DNA of 64,000 nt, from the NCBI RefSeq assembly GCF_018617385.1, contig NZ_JACSKA010000003.1:1-64000 (forward strand), written 5' to 3'. Source of the stretch: Exiguobacterium sp018617385. Lineage in GTDB: Bacteria > Bacillota > Bacilli > Exiguobacteriales > Exiguobacteriaceae. Under the pieces are notes generated by a model. That model worked only from the letters and a program-made list of their open reading frames with translations. It searched no databases and was not told where the DNA came from. The translations under genes and the position numbers were made by a program. Each line of letters starts with the position of its first letter. The first letter of the stretch is position 1. Below are positions 1 to 8,082 of the stretch, piece by piece.

Positions 1-3
1 TTA

Positions 4-36
4 AAACTGAGTCCGGTGCAATACCGGACCCAGTTT
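4..36 (-). terminator. Terminator downstream of oppF
   Basis: A 14-bp inverted repeat (arms 4-17 and 23-36, one mismatch, 5-nt loop) begins 76 nt after the oppF stop. On the minus strand the 3' arm runs into a short T tract. It plausibly ends the opp transcript. Confidence 0.7.
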
Positions 37-111
37 GTTCACGCAGCCTAGATGAAATAACCGTGTCTAACTTTTAGGGGTCACTTCATAAATGAGTCAG
101 GATTGATTTCG

Positions 112-1062
112 TTACACGAGTTGCGCTTTATACGCTTCGTACTCTTCGTCTGTGAGCGAGACATAGTGTCCTGGCTCAACTTCGCGAAGTGGCGGGATGC
201 TTGAATCTTCATCTGAACGTCCAACTGGACCTTTTGATGTTGACTCGTATACGATCCGCTTACGTGTACGTTCATGCTCCGGGTCCGGAAGCGGAATCGC
301 TGAAAGGAGCGATTTCGTGTATGCATGAATTGGGTTCTCGTAAAGGCGATCTGCTGTCGCAAGCTCTACGAGGTGACCTTGATACATAACACCGATACGG
401 TCAGAGATGTATTTAACCATCGACAAGTCGTGGGCGATGAACAAATACGTCAAATCGCGATCGCGTTGCAATTCTTTCATCAAGTTGACGACCTGCGCTT
501 GAATCGAAACGTCAAGTGCTGAGATCGGCTCATCGGCGATGATGAAGTCCGGTTCAACCGCAAGGGCACGGGCAATCCCGATACGCTGACGCTGACCACC
601 CGAGAATTCGTGTGGGTAACGGCTTGCGTGCTCTTTCGTCAAACCGACTGTTTCAAGAAGGTCATATACGCGGTTCATGCGGTCTTCTTTCGTCTTCGCA
701 AGACCATGAATATCGATTCCTTCTGCGATGATATCGGCGACCGTCATACGCGGATTGAGCGAGGCGTATGGATCTTGGAAAATCATCTGCATCGCACGGT
801 TGAATTTCAACTTGTCTGCTTTTGATTTTTTATCGTGGACGTTTTCGCCTTTGAACACAACATCGCCATCCGTCGCATCGTAGAGGCCGATAATTGTACG
901 TCCTGTCGTTGACTTACCGCAACCAGACTCACCTACGAGCCCAAGCACTTCACCTTTGTAAATATCGAATGAGATTCCGTCGACCGCTTTGACAACACGG
1001 CCACGACCAATTTTAAAGTGCTGCTTCAGGTTTTTTACCTCGAGTAATTTCTCGCGTTCCAT
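112..1062 (-). CDS. oppF: Oligopeptide ABC transporter ATP-binding protein OppF
   Basis: Second ATPase subunit of the oligopeptide importer, acting on the cytoplasmic face with OppD to power OppBC. The 316-residue product has Walker A GESGCGKST at residues 44-52, the ABC signature FSGGQRQR, Walker B IIADEPISALD and the switch His in FIAHDLS. It also has the C-terminal peptide-transporter extension (IPLPDPEHER), which distinguishes Opp/Dpp ATPases from other ABC proteins. Its ATG overlaps the oppD stop by one base (TAATG), so the two are translationally coupled. It is the last gene of the oppABCDF series. The oligopeptide rather than dipeptide assignment rests on the A-B-C-D-F order and family resemblance. 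Confidence 0.93.
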   Translation of the reverse strand: MEREKLLEVKNLKQHFKIGRGRVVKAVDGISFDIYKGEVLGLVGESGCGKSTTGRTIIGLYDATDGDVVFKGENVHDKKSKADKLKFNRAMQMIFQDPYASLNPRMTVADIIAEGIDIHGLAKTKEDRMNRVYDLLETVGLTKEHASRYPHEFSGGQRQRIGIARALAVEPDFIIADEPISALDVSIQAQVVNLMKELQRDRDLTYLFIAHDLSMVKYISDRIGVMYQGHLVELATADRLYENPIHAYTKSLLSAIPLPDPEHERTRKRIVYESTSKGPVGRSDEDSSIPPLREVEPGHYVSLTDEEYEAYKAQLV

Positions 1063-2135
1063 TATTCAGCACCACCTTTCGTAAAAGATTTTGCGAACGC
1101 ACTGTCTGGACGATATTTGAGAGCGAGTTCACGAATCGCACGTGGCGGATTAACCGCTGGTGCTTGTGGATGTAACAACCAACTTGAAGCAAAGTGTGTA
1201 TCACTTACTTGGAACATCGGTGGCTCTTTCTCAAAATCAATCTTCATTGCGTATGGATTACGCGGTGCGAACGCATCCCCTTTTGGAGGATCGAGCAAGT
1301 TCGGAGGCGTACCCGGGATTGCCGGTAACGCTTCATTGCGGTCATCCGTCGGACGCGGCATCGAACCGAGAAGCCCCCATGTGTATGGGTGACGTGGTTC
1401 GTAGAAAATTTCATCAACCGTTCCTTTTTCAACGAGACGTCCTGCATACATAACAGCAACACGGTCAGCCATGTTCGCAACAACGCCAAGGTCGTGCGTG
1501 ATGAAGATAATTGCTGTGCCAGTCTTTTGCTGAATATCTTTTAACAGTTCAAGAATCTGTGCTTGAATTGTTACGTCGAGTGCAGTTGTCGGTTCATCGG
1601 CAATCAACACTTTCGGGTTACATGCGAGTGCAATCGCAATAACGATCCGTTGACGCATCCCACCAGAAAGTTGGTGTGGATACTGTTTCAAACGTGCTTC
1701 AGGGTTGGGAATCCCTACAAGTGTCAACAATTCGAGCGTACGTTTCTTCGCATCCTCACCCGTTAACCCTTGGTGCTGTTTCAACCCTTCAGCGATTTGC
1801 TTATAAATCGTCATCGTCGGGTTGAGTGACGTCATCGGGTCTTGGAAAATCATTGCGATGTCGCGACCACGAATTTTTAACATTTCTTTTTCCGAAAGCT
1901 TCGCCAAGTCTTTTCCTTCGAACATGATTTCTCCGTTCGTGATCTCACCTGGAGGGTTCGGAATGAGACGCATAATCGCCTTCGAAGTAACGGATTTACC
2001 TGAACCCGACTCTCCTACGATGGCGAGCGTCTCGCCTTTTTTCAAATCAAACGAAACACCACGAACAGCTTGAACTGTTCCTGCATATGTGTGGAACGAG
2101 ACCTCTAAGTCTCGGACTGATAAAATCGTTTCCAT
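1062..2135 (-). CDS. oppD: Oligopeptide ABC transporter ATP-binding protein OppD
   Basis: First ATPase subunit of the oligopeptide importer; forms the nucleotide-binding heterodimer with OppF. In 357 residues it has Walker A GESGSGKS at 41-48, signature LSGGMRQR, Walker B LIADEPTTALD and the H-loop FITHDLG. A C-terminal oligopeptide-transporter extension follows (MPRPTD...IPGTPPNLLDPP). OppD proteins of this family often carry a Cys-bound 4Fe-4S cluster in this tail, but no cysteine cluster is seen here. It starts 23 nt after the oppC stop with a clear GAGGGGG ribosome binding site and overlaps oppF by one base. Confidence 0.93.
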   Translation of the reverse strand: METILSVRDLEVSFHTYAGTVQAVRGVSFDLKKGETLAIVGESGSGKSVTSKAIMRLIPNPPGEITNGEIMFEGKDLAKLSEKEMLKIRGRDIAMIFQDPMTSLNPTMTIYKQIAEGLKQHQGLTGEDAKKRTLELLTLVGIPNPEARLKQYPHQLSGGMRQRIVIAIALACNPKVLIADEPTTALDVTIQAQILELLKDIQQKTGTAIIFITHDLGVVANMADRVAVMYAGRLVEKGTVDEIFYEPRHPYTWGLLGSMPRPTDDRNEALPAIPGTPPNLLDPPKGDAFAPRNPYAMKIDFEKEPPMFQVSDTHFASSWLLHPQAPAVNPPRAIRELALKYRPDSAFAKSFTKGGAE

Positions 2136-2158
2136 GCACGAGTCCCCCTCTTTCTTTT

Positions 2159-3184
2159 TTATTTACGCATTTTCGGATCGAACGCATCACGCAAACCGTC
2201 AGCAAGCAAGTTGAAGCTGACCATGAGCAAGACGATGATGACAGACGGGATAATAAGAAGGAACGGGAAAGTCCGTAGTTCTTTGTATCCATCGTTGATC
2301 AACGTACCAAGTGATGCCTGTGGTGGTTGAAGCCCGATCCCGATAAAGCTGAGGAATGCCTCGAAGAAGATGGCAGATGGAATCGTGAACATGAGCGTGA
2401 TGATAATGGCACCTAATGTGTTTGGAATCAAGTGTTTGAAAATCAAACGCGTACTAGATGCACCCAATGTGCGAGCTGCCAAGACGAACTCTTGGTTTTT
2501 AAGCTTGAGAATCTGACCACGAACGAGTCGACTCATCCCGATCCAACCGGTGATGGCCATGGCAAGGATGATGGTGAAGACACCCGGGTCAAAGATCAAG
2601 ATGAACAGGATGATCAAGATCAAGTTTGGTACACCTGTCAAGATTTCAACAATACGTTGCATGATGTTATCCGTACGTCCACCAAAGTAAGCCGAGATTC
2701 CACCGTATGCGACACCGATAATTGTATCGATGATGGCCGCGACGAATCCGATGAAGAGAGAAATACGTGTCCCTTCCCAAATACGTGACCAAAGATCACG
2801 ACCGAGATAATCTGTACCGAACCAGAAGTTTTCTTCTACATTCTTCTGCTCATAGAAGTCGATTTCACGACCGCCAAGTGTTGCCAATCCATCAAACCCA
2901 GCCCATTCAAGTCCTGTGACTTTAGGCGGAAGTTTCGCTTGCGAGATGTTTTGTTCATATGCATCTCGGCTTGAGAGCATCGGACCAAATAAAGCGAGAG
3001 CGACAAGAATTAAAATGATAGACAGCGAGATGATGGCTGCTTTGTTTTTCTTTAAACGCATCCATGCATCTTGCCAGAAGTTTAAACTTTTCCCAGCGAT
3101 TCGCTCGCCAAGCTGTTCATTCATTTCAACTGGTGTGAACATGTCTTGGTCGAACTGTTCGTAATTCTTTTTGTTTTCAATCAT
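2159..3184 (-). CDS. oppC: Oligopeptide ABC transporter permease OppC
   Basis: Membrane permease half that pairs with OppB to form the peptide channel. The 341 residues show a cytoplasmic N-terminal tail, a first membrane segment near residues 50-70, a large extracytoplasmic loop (about 70-125) and a five-helix permease core. The EAA-type coupling loop AARTLGASSTRLIFKHLIPN near residue 240 contacts the ATPases. The long N-terminal tail and loop are typical of OppC/DppC. The start overlaps the oppB stop by one base, so it is translated with oppB. Confidence 0.93.
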   Translation of the reverse strand: MIENKKNYEQFDQDMFTPVEMNEQLGERIAGKSLNFWQDAWMRLKKNKAAIISLSIILILVALALFGPMLSSRDAYEQNISQAKLPPKVTGLEWAGFDGLATLGGREIDFYEQKNVEENFWFGTDYLGRDLWSRIWEGTRISLFIGFVAAIIDTIIGVAYGGISAYFGGRTDNIMQRIVEILTGVPNLILIILFILIFDPGVFTIILAMAITGWIGMSRLVRGQILKLKNQEFVLAARTLGASSTRLIFKHLIPNTLGAIIITLMFTIPSAIFFEAFLSFIGIGLQPPQASLGTLINDGYKELRTFPFLLIIPSVIIVLLMVSFNLLADGLRDAFDPKMRK

Positions 3185-4110
3185 CAGTTATTCCCCCCAA
3201 GACGAATACGTGGGTCCACAACCCCATAGAGCAAGTCGACAAGCAAAATGATAATAATGAATAAGCCTGAGAAGAACAATGTCGTTCCCATGATGACAGA
3301 GTAGTCGTTCAACGTAATCGACGTAACGAACAACTCACCAAGGCCAGGTACCGCAAAGATTTTCTCGATGACGAACGTACCTGTTAAGAGTCCTGCTGTC
3401 ATCGGTCCGAGAATCGTGATGGCAGGAATCATGGCGTTACGGACCATGTGTTTCCATACGATCGCGTTACCCGTCAATCCTTTGGCTTTTGCGAGCGTGA
3501 CATAATCTTGTCCGGTGACTTCAAGCATCTCCGTTCGGACGAAACGGGCAATGGCTGCCGTTACCCCGAGGGATAGTGAGATGGTTGGTAAAATCGTATG
3601 AGCTGGAGATTCCCAGAATGCGACCGGGAGTAACTGTAATTTAACTCCAACATAGTACTGAAGGAGGGCTGCAAAAACGAACGATGGGACGGAAATCCCG
3701 ATTACCGATACGAACATTGAACCATAGTCAATGACCGTATTGTGACGAATCGCTGCGACAACACCTAACAATACACCTAGAAGAGTTCCGAGAACTAATG
3801 CTTGGAGCCCTAGTTGTGCCGAAGGACCGATACGTTCCATAATCAACTCAGTTACTGGACGGTTAGCTGTACGGAATGATACGCCAAGGTCGCCTTGCAA
3901 CATGTTTCCGATGTACGTAGCATAGCGGACCGGAAGCGGATCATTGAGTCCGTAGCGGTCATTCAACAATTGAATTTGTGATTCTGTCAGTTTTTCCTGG
4001 TTCTGATACGGCGAACCTGGGAGCAGGTCCATCAGGAAGAACGTGAATGTGGCAATCAAGAAGAACGTGATGAGGCCGTAAGTCAGCCGTTGTAGGATAT
4101 AACGTCCCAT
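3184..4110 (-). CDS. oppB: Oligopeptide ABC transporter permease OppB
   Basis: Membrane permease half of the oligopeptide importer. The 308 residues begin with a membrane segment (MGRYILQRLTYGLITFFLI), followed by the extracytoplasmic loop with the family motif DLLPGSP, and the coupling motif LAKAKGLTGNAIVWKHMVRN near residue 207. The end (DLLYGVVDPRIR) is the usual C terminus of Opp/Dpp B subunits. It lies 307 nt downstream of oppA, separated by a hairpin and a candidate promoter, so it can be expressed at a different level from the binding protein. Confidence 0.93.
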   Translation of the reverse strand: MGRYILQRLTYGLITFFLIATFTFFLMDLLPGSPYQNQEKLTESQIQLLNDRYGLNDPLPVRYATYIGNMLQGDLGVSFRTANRPVTELIMERIGPSAQLGLQALVLGTLLGVLLGVVAAIRHNTVIDYGSMFVSVIGISVPSFVFAALLQYYVGVKLQLLPVAFWESPAHTILPTISLSLGVTAAIARFVRTEMLEVTGQDYVTLAKAKGLTGNAIVWKHMVRNAMIPAITILGPMTAGLLTGTFVIEKIFAVPGLGELFVTSITLNDYSVIMGTTLFFSGLFIIIILLVDLLYGVVDPRIRLGGNN

Positions 4111-4316
4111 GAATAAAAACCCCCTGTTTTTTTCTGATTCTTTCTACTACTTGCACCAACAGCTTTACTATGACATATGACCCATTTTTCAAATTCACAA
4201 AATGAAAGGAATTTTCTGAAAGATAAGTGTAGACGTCATCTCAAGGCTCTTAGTACAGCGGCTGAAAACAAAGAATACTCGTTTCAGAGATTATTCTGAA
4301 TTTTCACTGTTACTAC

Positions 4317-4344
4317 ATTATACTTTACCAACAAAACATTTGAA
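4317..4344 (-). promoter_or_regulatory. Candidate promoter of oppBCDF
   Basis: On the minus strand TTCAAA and a consensus TATAAT are separated by 16 nt, about 200 nt upstream of oppB and downstream of the oppA terminator. The rest of the 307-nt oppA-oppB spacer (4111-4417) holds only this and the terminator. The -35 is imperfect. Confidence 0.45.
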
Positions 4345-4384
4345 CAGTGTTTTCTCTTACTTCATTAGAATTTTTTAGAAAATT

Positions 4385-4409
4385 GGGGACATGCGTTAAG
4401 CATGCCCCC
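4385..4409 (-). terminator. Hairpin between oppA and oppB
   Basis: A 10-bp stem (arms 4385-4394 and 4400-4409, one G-U pair) directly follows oppA. On the minus strand it is followed by AATTTTC. It is probably a partial terminator that leaves oppA expressed in excess over the permease genes, a common arrangement for binding proteins. Confidence 0.6.
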
Positions 4410-4417
4410 TCCTTCCA

Positions 4418-6037
4418 TCACTTAATATCAACGTATTTGTACTGGTAATCAGCACCGAATAATTGACGGTTAAAGTTTTCGATATTTGGACGGATCAAGT
4501 ATGCCACACCTGCTTGGTAGATTGGCATGATTGCTTGATCTTGTTCAATCAAGAGAGCTTCTGCTTCTTTGAATAAGTCATAACGTGCATCGATGCTTGT
4601 TTCAGCAGATGCCTCATCAATCAACTTGTCATACTCAGATGATGAGTAGTTGATGTCGTTTTGTCCATTCTCTGAAGTGAAGATACCAAGGTTTGTAAGC
4701 GGATCTTGGTAGTCAGGTCCCCAAAGTGCGAATGACATTTGGTAGTCCCCTTTTGCTTCACGCTCAAGTTTGTTGTTGAAAGGTTGTTGTGCGATCTCAA
4801 CCGTTACGTTCGGCAAGTTCGACTCGATTTGACCTTTCATGTACTCAGAGATTTGTTTCGATACTTCGCTATCGAACGAGAGGAGTTCGATTGTAGTCGC
4901 TTCTCCACCAGTTGCCTCTTCCCAGAGTGAAGCAGCTTCGTCAGCGTTTGTTTTGAAGTATTCCGCGCCTTCTGTGTAATCCGTTCCGTCTTCATACTTG
5001 ATGAAGTCTTTCGGGATGAATGACGTTGTCGCTACTGAACCATTGTTCAAGAGCTGATCGATGATTCCTGATGGATCAACCGCACGCGCGATTGCTTTAC
5101 GTGCATTTACATCAGAGAAAATCTCATCTTCATGATTAAATTTGAAATAACCGATTGCAGAACGAAGACCCGTGTTGTAGTCCTCATCTTCTTGGAATGC
5201 TGCGACTTGTTCTGATGCAAGACCAGCGTAGTCAACATCGCCCGCTTCATACAAGTTTACGACTGTAGATGTTTCTTTAACAACTTTCACATCAACCGCG
5301 TCAAGAGCAACGTTCTCAGCATCCCAATATGATTCGTTTTTCGTTAAGACATAGCCCTGTTCACGATCCCATTTAGTCCATGTGAACGGTCCGTTGTAGA
5401 GAAGGTTTTCAGGACCAGTCGTGAAGTCTTCACCTTTTTCAGTCGCGAATGCTTCGTTGATCGGAGTGAATGTACCGAACGAAGTAAGTGAAAGGAATGA
5501 TGGGTCTGGACGCTCGAGTGTAACTTCGAGTGTCTTCTCATCGATTGCTTTAACACCGAGCTCTTCTTTTGGTGTGTCACCAGTGTTGATCGCCTCAGCG
5601 TTTTTAATTGTGTTCATGATGTATGCGTACTGTGAACCTGTTGCAGGATCGACAGCTCGCTGCCAAGCATAAACGAAGTCATTAGCTGTGACCGGTTCCC
5701 CGTTTGACCATTCAGCATCACGAAGTGTGAACGTGTAAACCGTCTCGTCTTCGTTTACTTCTGGTTCGCCTTCAGAAAGTGCCGGTACGGCATTTCCATC
5801 TTTATCAAGACGGTAAAGACCTTCCATTGTGTTGGCGATCAAGTTGAATGCGACCGCGTCTGTAGCAAGAGCCGGATCGGCTGTTGTGATATCTGACGTA
5901 TCCGTCAAACGAAGAACTTTTTCTCCGTTTGAAGAAGAACCGCCGCCATCAGAGTCTCCGCCTGTTGAACAAGCCGCGAGAACTGAACCGAGTGCCAAGA
6001 TGATCGTCATCATGAGCAAAATCGATTTTTTCTTCAT
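4418..6037 (-). CDS. oppA: Oligopeptide-binding lipoprotein OppA
   Basis: Extracellular peptide-binding lipoprotein that delivers oligopeptides to OppBCDF. The start used is the ATG at 6037 (539 residues): the ribosome binding site AAAGGGG lies 8-9 nt before it, whereas the ATG six codons upstream precedes that site. The N terminus is a lipoprotein signal peptide ending in the lipobox LAAC (about residues 19-22), followed by a Gly/Ser/Asp linker. The rest is a family-5 solute-binding domain (DAEWSNGEPVTANDFVYAWQR; YNGPFTWTKWDRE). It closely resembles the protein encoded at 8083-9741. It is the first gene of the opp series. Confidence 0.93.
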   Translation of the reverse strand: MKKKSILLMMTIILALGSVLAACSTGGDSDGGGSSSNGEKVLRLTDTSDITTADPALATDAVAFNLIANTMEGLYRLDKDGNAVPALSEGEPEVNEDETVYTFTLRDAEWSNGEPVTANDFVYAWQRAVDPATGSQYAYIMNTIKNAEAINTGDTPKEELGVKAIDEKTLEVTLERPDPSFLSLTSFGTFTPINEAFATEKGEDFTTGPENLLYNGPFTWTKWDREQGYVLTKNESYWDAENVALDAVDVKVVKETSTVVNLYEAGDVDYAGLASEQVAAFQEDEDYNTGLRSAIGYFKFNHEDEIFSDVNARKAIARAVDPSGIIDQLLNNGSVATTSFIPKDFIKYEDGTDYTEGAEYFKTNADEAASLWEEATGGEATTIELLSFDSEVSKQISEYMKGQIESNLPNVTVEIAQQPFNNKLEREAKGDYQMSFALWGPDYQDPLTNLGIFTSENGQNDINYSSSEYDKLIDEASAETSIDARYDLFKEAEALLIEQDQAIMPIYQAGVAYLIRPNIENFNRQLFGADYQYKYVDIK

Positions 6038-6150
6038 TGCGATTTCCCCTTTCATTTTGAAAAGCTAGCCGATCGTCGAATGAACATCTTACTTTTTCTT
6101 TAATTTTCTGAATATTTCATAAAGTATTCGACGAAAGAACGTTAGGGCTA

Positions 6151-6180
6151 TTGTAAGAAATTTTTAATGAAACTGTCAAC
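6151..6180 (-). promoter_or_regulatory. Candidate promoter of oppA
   Basis: On the minus strand a perfect TTGACA is followed after 18 nt by TACAAT, about 115 nt upstream of the oppA start. The spacer 6038-6306 between the divergent oppA and the DUF3899 gene shows no other feature apart from the ribosome binding sites. Confidence 0.6.
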
Positions 6181-6306
6181 TATTGAATGAACCGCTATCA
6201 TTCGACATCATTTTCTTACTCGCTTTATGCCCTCCGTTCCTAGTATCATAGAAGAAACACGGAATGTTGACACATTTCTTTTATCGATTGAAAGGAGATT
6301 ACATCG

Positions 6307-6675
6307 TTGAAAAAGTTTCGAAATATATTTTTTGTTTGGGGAATTGTCACACTTCTCTATACCGTTTGGTCGATTTTTTCCTATTTCCGAAGTGAATCTT
6401 TCACGTTTCACTTAAGTGGTGGCTTATTTGTATCAGGTATACTCATCTTTGCCATCGGGATGTTCTCCCATATGAGTGCATCCGGTCTATTTGACGGAAT
6501 CATGTACGGATTTAAGCGCAATCGACGCGCAAGGTTGAAGGAAATTGACGCCGATTACGAAGAGGATGAGGAAGAAGATCCGGAAGATCGGCAGCTTCGT
6601 AAACATTCAGCGTGGAACTGGGTATATGTCGGTGTCGGGAGTATCGCTCTTTCCTTCCTCGTCGCATTGATTTAA
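6307..6675 (+). CDS. DUF3899-type small membrane protein
   Basis: Function unknown. The 122-residue product has three hydrophobic membrane segments: about residues 7-26, 35-58 and the last 20 residues (WNWVYVGVGSIALSFLVALI). Between the second and third lies a charged cytoplasmic-looking stretch with an acidic run (DADYEEDEEEDPED). The start is TTG at 6307, preceded at 8 nt by AAAGGAGA, which decides it over downstream codons. Two N-terminal hairpin helices plus a charged loop and a last helix fit the DUF3899 family; that name is from memory. It stands alone between divergent oppA and the trpS leader. Confidence 0.7.
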   Translation: MKKFRNIFFVWGIVTLLYTVWSIFSYFRSESFTFHLSGGLFVSGILIFAIGMFSHMSASGLFDGIMYGFKRNRRARLKEIDADYEEDEEEDPEDRQLRKHSAWNWVYVGVGSIALSFLVALI

Positions 6676-6714
6676 TCTTTTCGTCACTTGAATCCTGTGC
6701 TAAACTAAATGCAG

Positions 6715-6954
6715 AATAAGAACACTTGGATGAAGACAAGTAATTCAACTAACTTTTTCCCCAGAGAGTCTACGGTGCTGCGAGTAGATGAAAAGTTTTT
6801 GAATGAATGGACTTCGGAGTGGCTCGCTTGAACAACAGTATGGCGAGACGGTTCACGCCCGTTAACGCGTTCAAGTGGCATAGTATATGCAAATTTGGGT
6901 GGCACCGCGGTTATTCGTCCCGATTTATTCGGGAGGACGACTGCGGTTTTTTTA
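6715..6954 (+). promoter_or_regulatory. T-box leader of trpS, Trp specifier
   Basis: A tRNA-sensing attenuator. Stem I has the AGAGAG box at 6763-6768, and the specifier codon TGG (6808-6810) sits in the usual context GAA-TGG-ACTTC-GGAG. The T-box sequence GGGTGGCACCGCGG is at 6897-6910. Its TGGC bulge would pair with a G discriminator base, as expected for tRNA-Trp. The competing terminator (about 6906-6947) ends in a T run. Uncharged tRNA-Trp should favour the antiterminator and raise trpS expression. The 5' boundary is approximate. Confidence 0.93.
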
Positions 6955-6976
6955 TATTTTTCGGAGGTGTATACAC

Positions 6977-7978
6977 ATGGCAACGATTTTTTCAGGAATC
7001 AAACCGACTGGCGTCGTGACGCTTGGGAACTACCTTGGCGCGATGAAACAATTCGTCGACCTACAAGACGACAACAATGCGTATTATTGTATCGTCGATT
7101 TACATTCAATTACCGTTCAACTCGACCGTGTCGAGCTCATGAACAACACTCGAAAATTAGCGGCACTCTACTTGGCTTCTGGTCTCGACCCAGAAAAAGC
7201 GACGATTTTTGTTCAGTCTGAAGTGAAAGCACACGCTCAGCTCGGTTGGATGTTAACTTGTATCGCCGGAATGGGTGAGCTCGGCCGGATGACGCAGTAT
7301 AAAGACAAGTCGCAAGGCAGCGAGAATGTTGGTGCAGGGTTATTCGTCTACCCGACGCTCATGGCATCTGACATCTTGTTATACAATACAGAACTCGTTC
7401 CAGTCGGAGACGATCAAAAGCAACACATCGAGTTGACGCGTGATTTGGCGGAACGCTTTAACAAACGTTATTACGAGACATTCACGATGCCGGAACCACT
7501 CATTCAAAAAGAAGGCGCACGGATCATGTCTCTCACGAATCCCGTGAAGAAGATGTCGAAATCGGATACGAATGCCAAAGGATATATCTCGATGCTCGAC
7601 GAGCCGAATGTCATCCGCAAGAAAATCAAGAGTGCCGTCACAGACTCGAGTGGTGTCATCTCGTTCGATCGGGAGAATAAACCGGGGATTTCGAACTTGT
7701 TAGAAATTTACTCGCTTTCGACAGGGACCTCAATCGATGATCTCGTCAAACAATATGAGAACTCGAACTATGGGACGTTCAAACAAGATGTGGCGGAAGC
7801 GGTTGTTGCTCTACTTGAACCAATTCAAGCTCGTTATCACGAATTGATCGATTCTCCAGAACTCGATGAAATTCTTGATGCCGGTCGTGCGAAAGCTGAA
7901 GCCGTCGCAAACAAGAATCTCGCGAAGATTGAAAAAGCGATGGGTCTCAGTCGTAAGCGCGCCAAAGTGAAAAAATAA
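6977..7978 (+). CDS. trpS: Tryptophan--tRNA ligase
   Basis: Charges tRNA-Trp with tryptophan in the cytoplasm. The start is the ATG at 6977 (333 residues), preceded at 7 nt by GGAGGTG; upstream in-frame codons lie inside the T-box leader. The class I signature appears as TGVVTLGNYLG near residue 10 (the HIGH equivalent) and as KMSKS near residue 195. ASDILLYNTELVPVGDDQKQHIELTRDLAERFN is the classic TrpS core. The length is normal for the bacterial enzyme. It is monocistronic and controlled by the T-box before it. Confidence 0.97.
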   Translation: MATIFSGIKPTGVVTLGNYLGAMKQFVDLQDDNNAYYCIVDLHSITVQLDRVELMNNTRKLAALYLASGLDPEKATIFVQSEVKAHAQLGWMLTCIAGMGELGRMTQYKDKSQGSENVGAGLFVYPTLMASDILLYNTELVPVGDDQKQHIELTRDLAERFNKRYYETFTMPEPLIQKEGARIMSLTNPVKKMSKSDTNAKGYISMLDEPNVIRKKIKSAVTDSSGVISFDRENKPGISNLLEIYSLSTGTSIDDLVKQYENSNYGTFKQDVAEAVVALLEPIQARYHELIDSPELDEILDAGRAKAEAVANKNLAKIEKAMGLSRKRAKVKK

Positions 7979-7990
7979 GATTGTCGTGAC

Positions 7991-8017
7991 AGAACTCTCC
8001 ATGTGAGAGTTCTTTTT
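7991..8017 (+). terminator. Terminator of trpS
   Basis: A 9-bp perfect stem (7991-7999 with 8005-8013, 5-nt loop) runs into six T, 12 nt after the trpS stop. Confidence 0.9.
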
Positions 8018-8040
8018 TGTATTAAATAATGTACATAAAA

Positions 8041-8066
8041 AGAGAGACAGGCGTCCCTGTCTCTCT
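8041..8066 (-). terminator. Terminator of the second oppA paralogue
   Basis: An 11-bp perfect stem (8041-8051 with 8056-8066, 4-nt loop) lies 17 nt downstream of the binding-protein gene and is followed by a T run on the minus strand. It sits back to back with the trpS terminator. Confidence 0.9.
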
Positions 8067-8082
8067 TCGTAAGATGATTTGA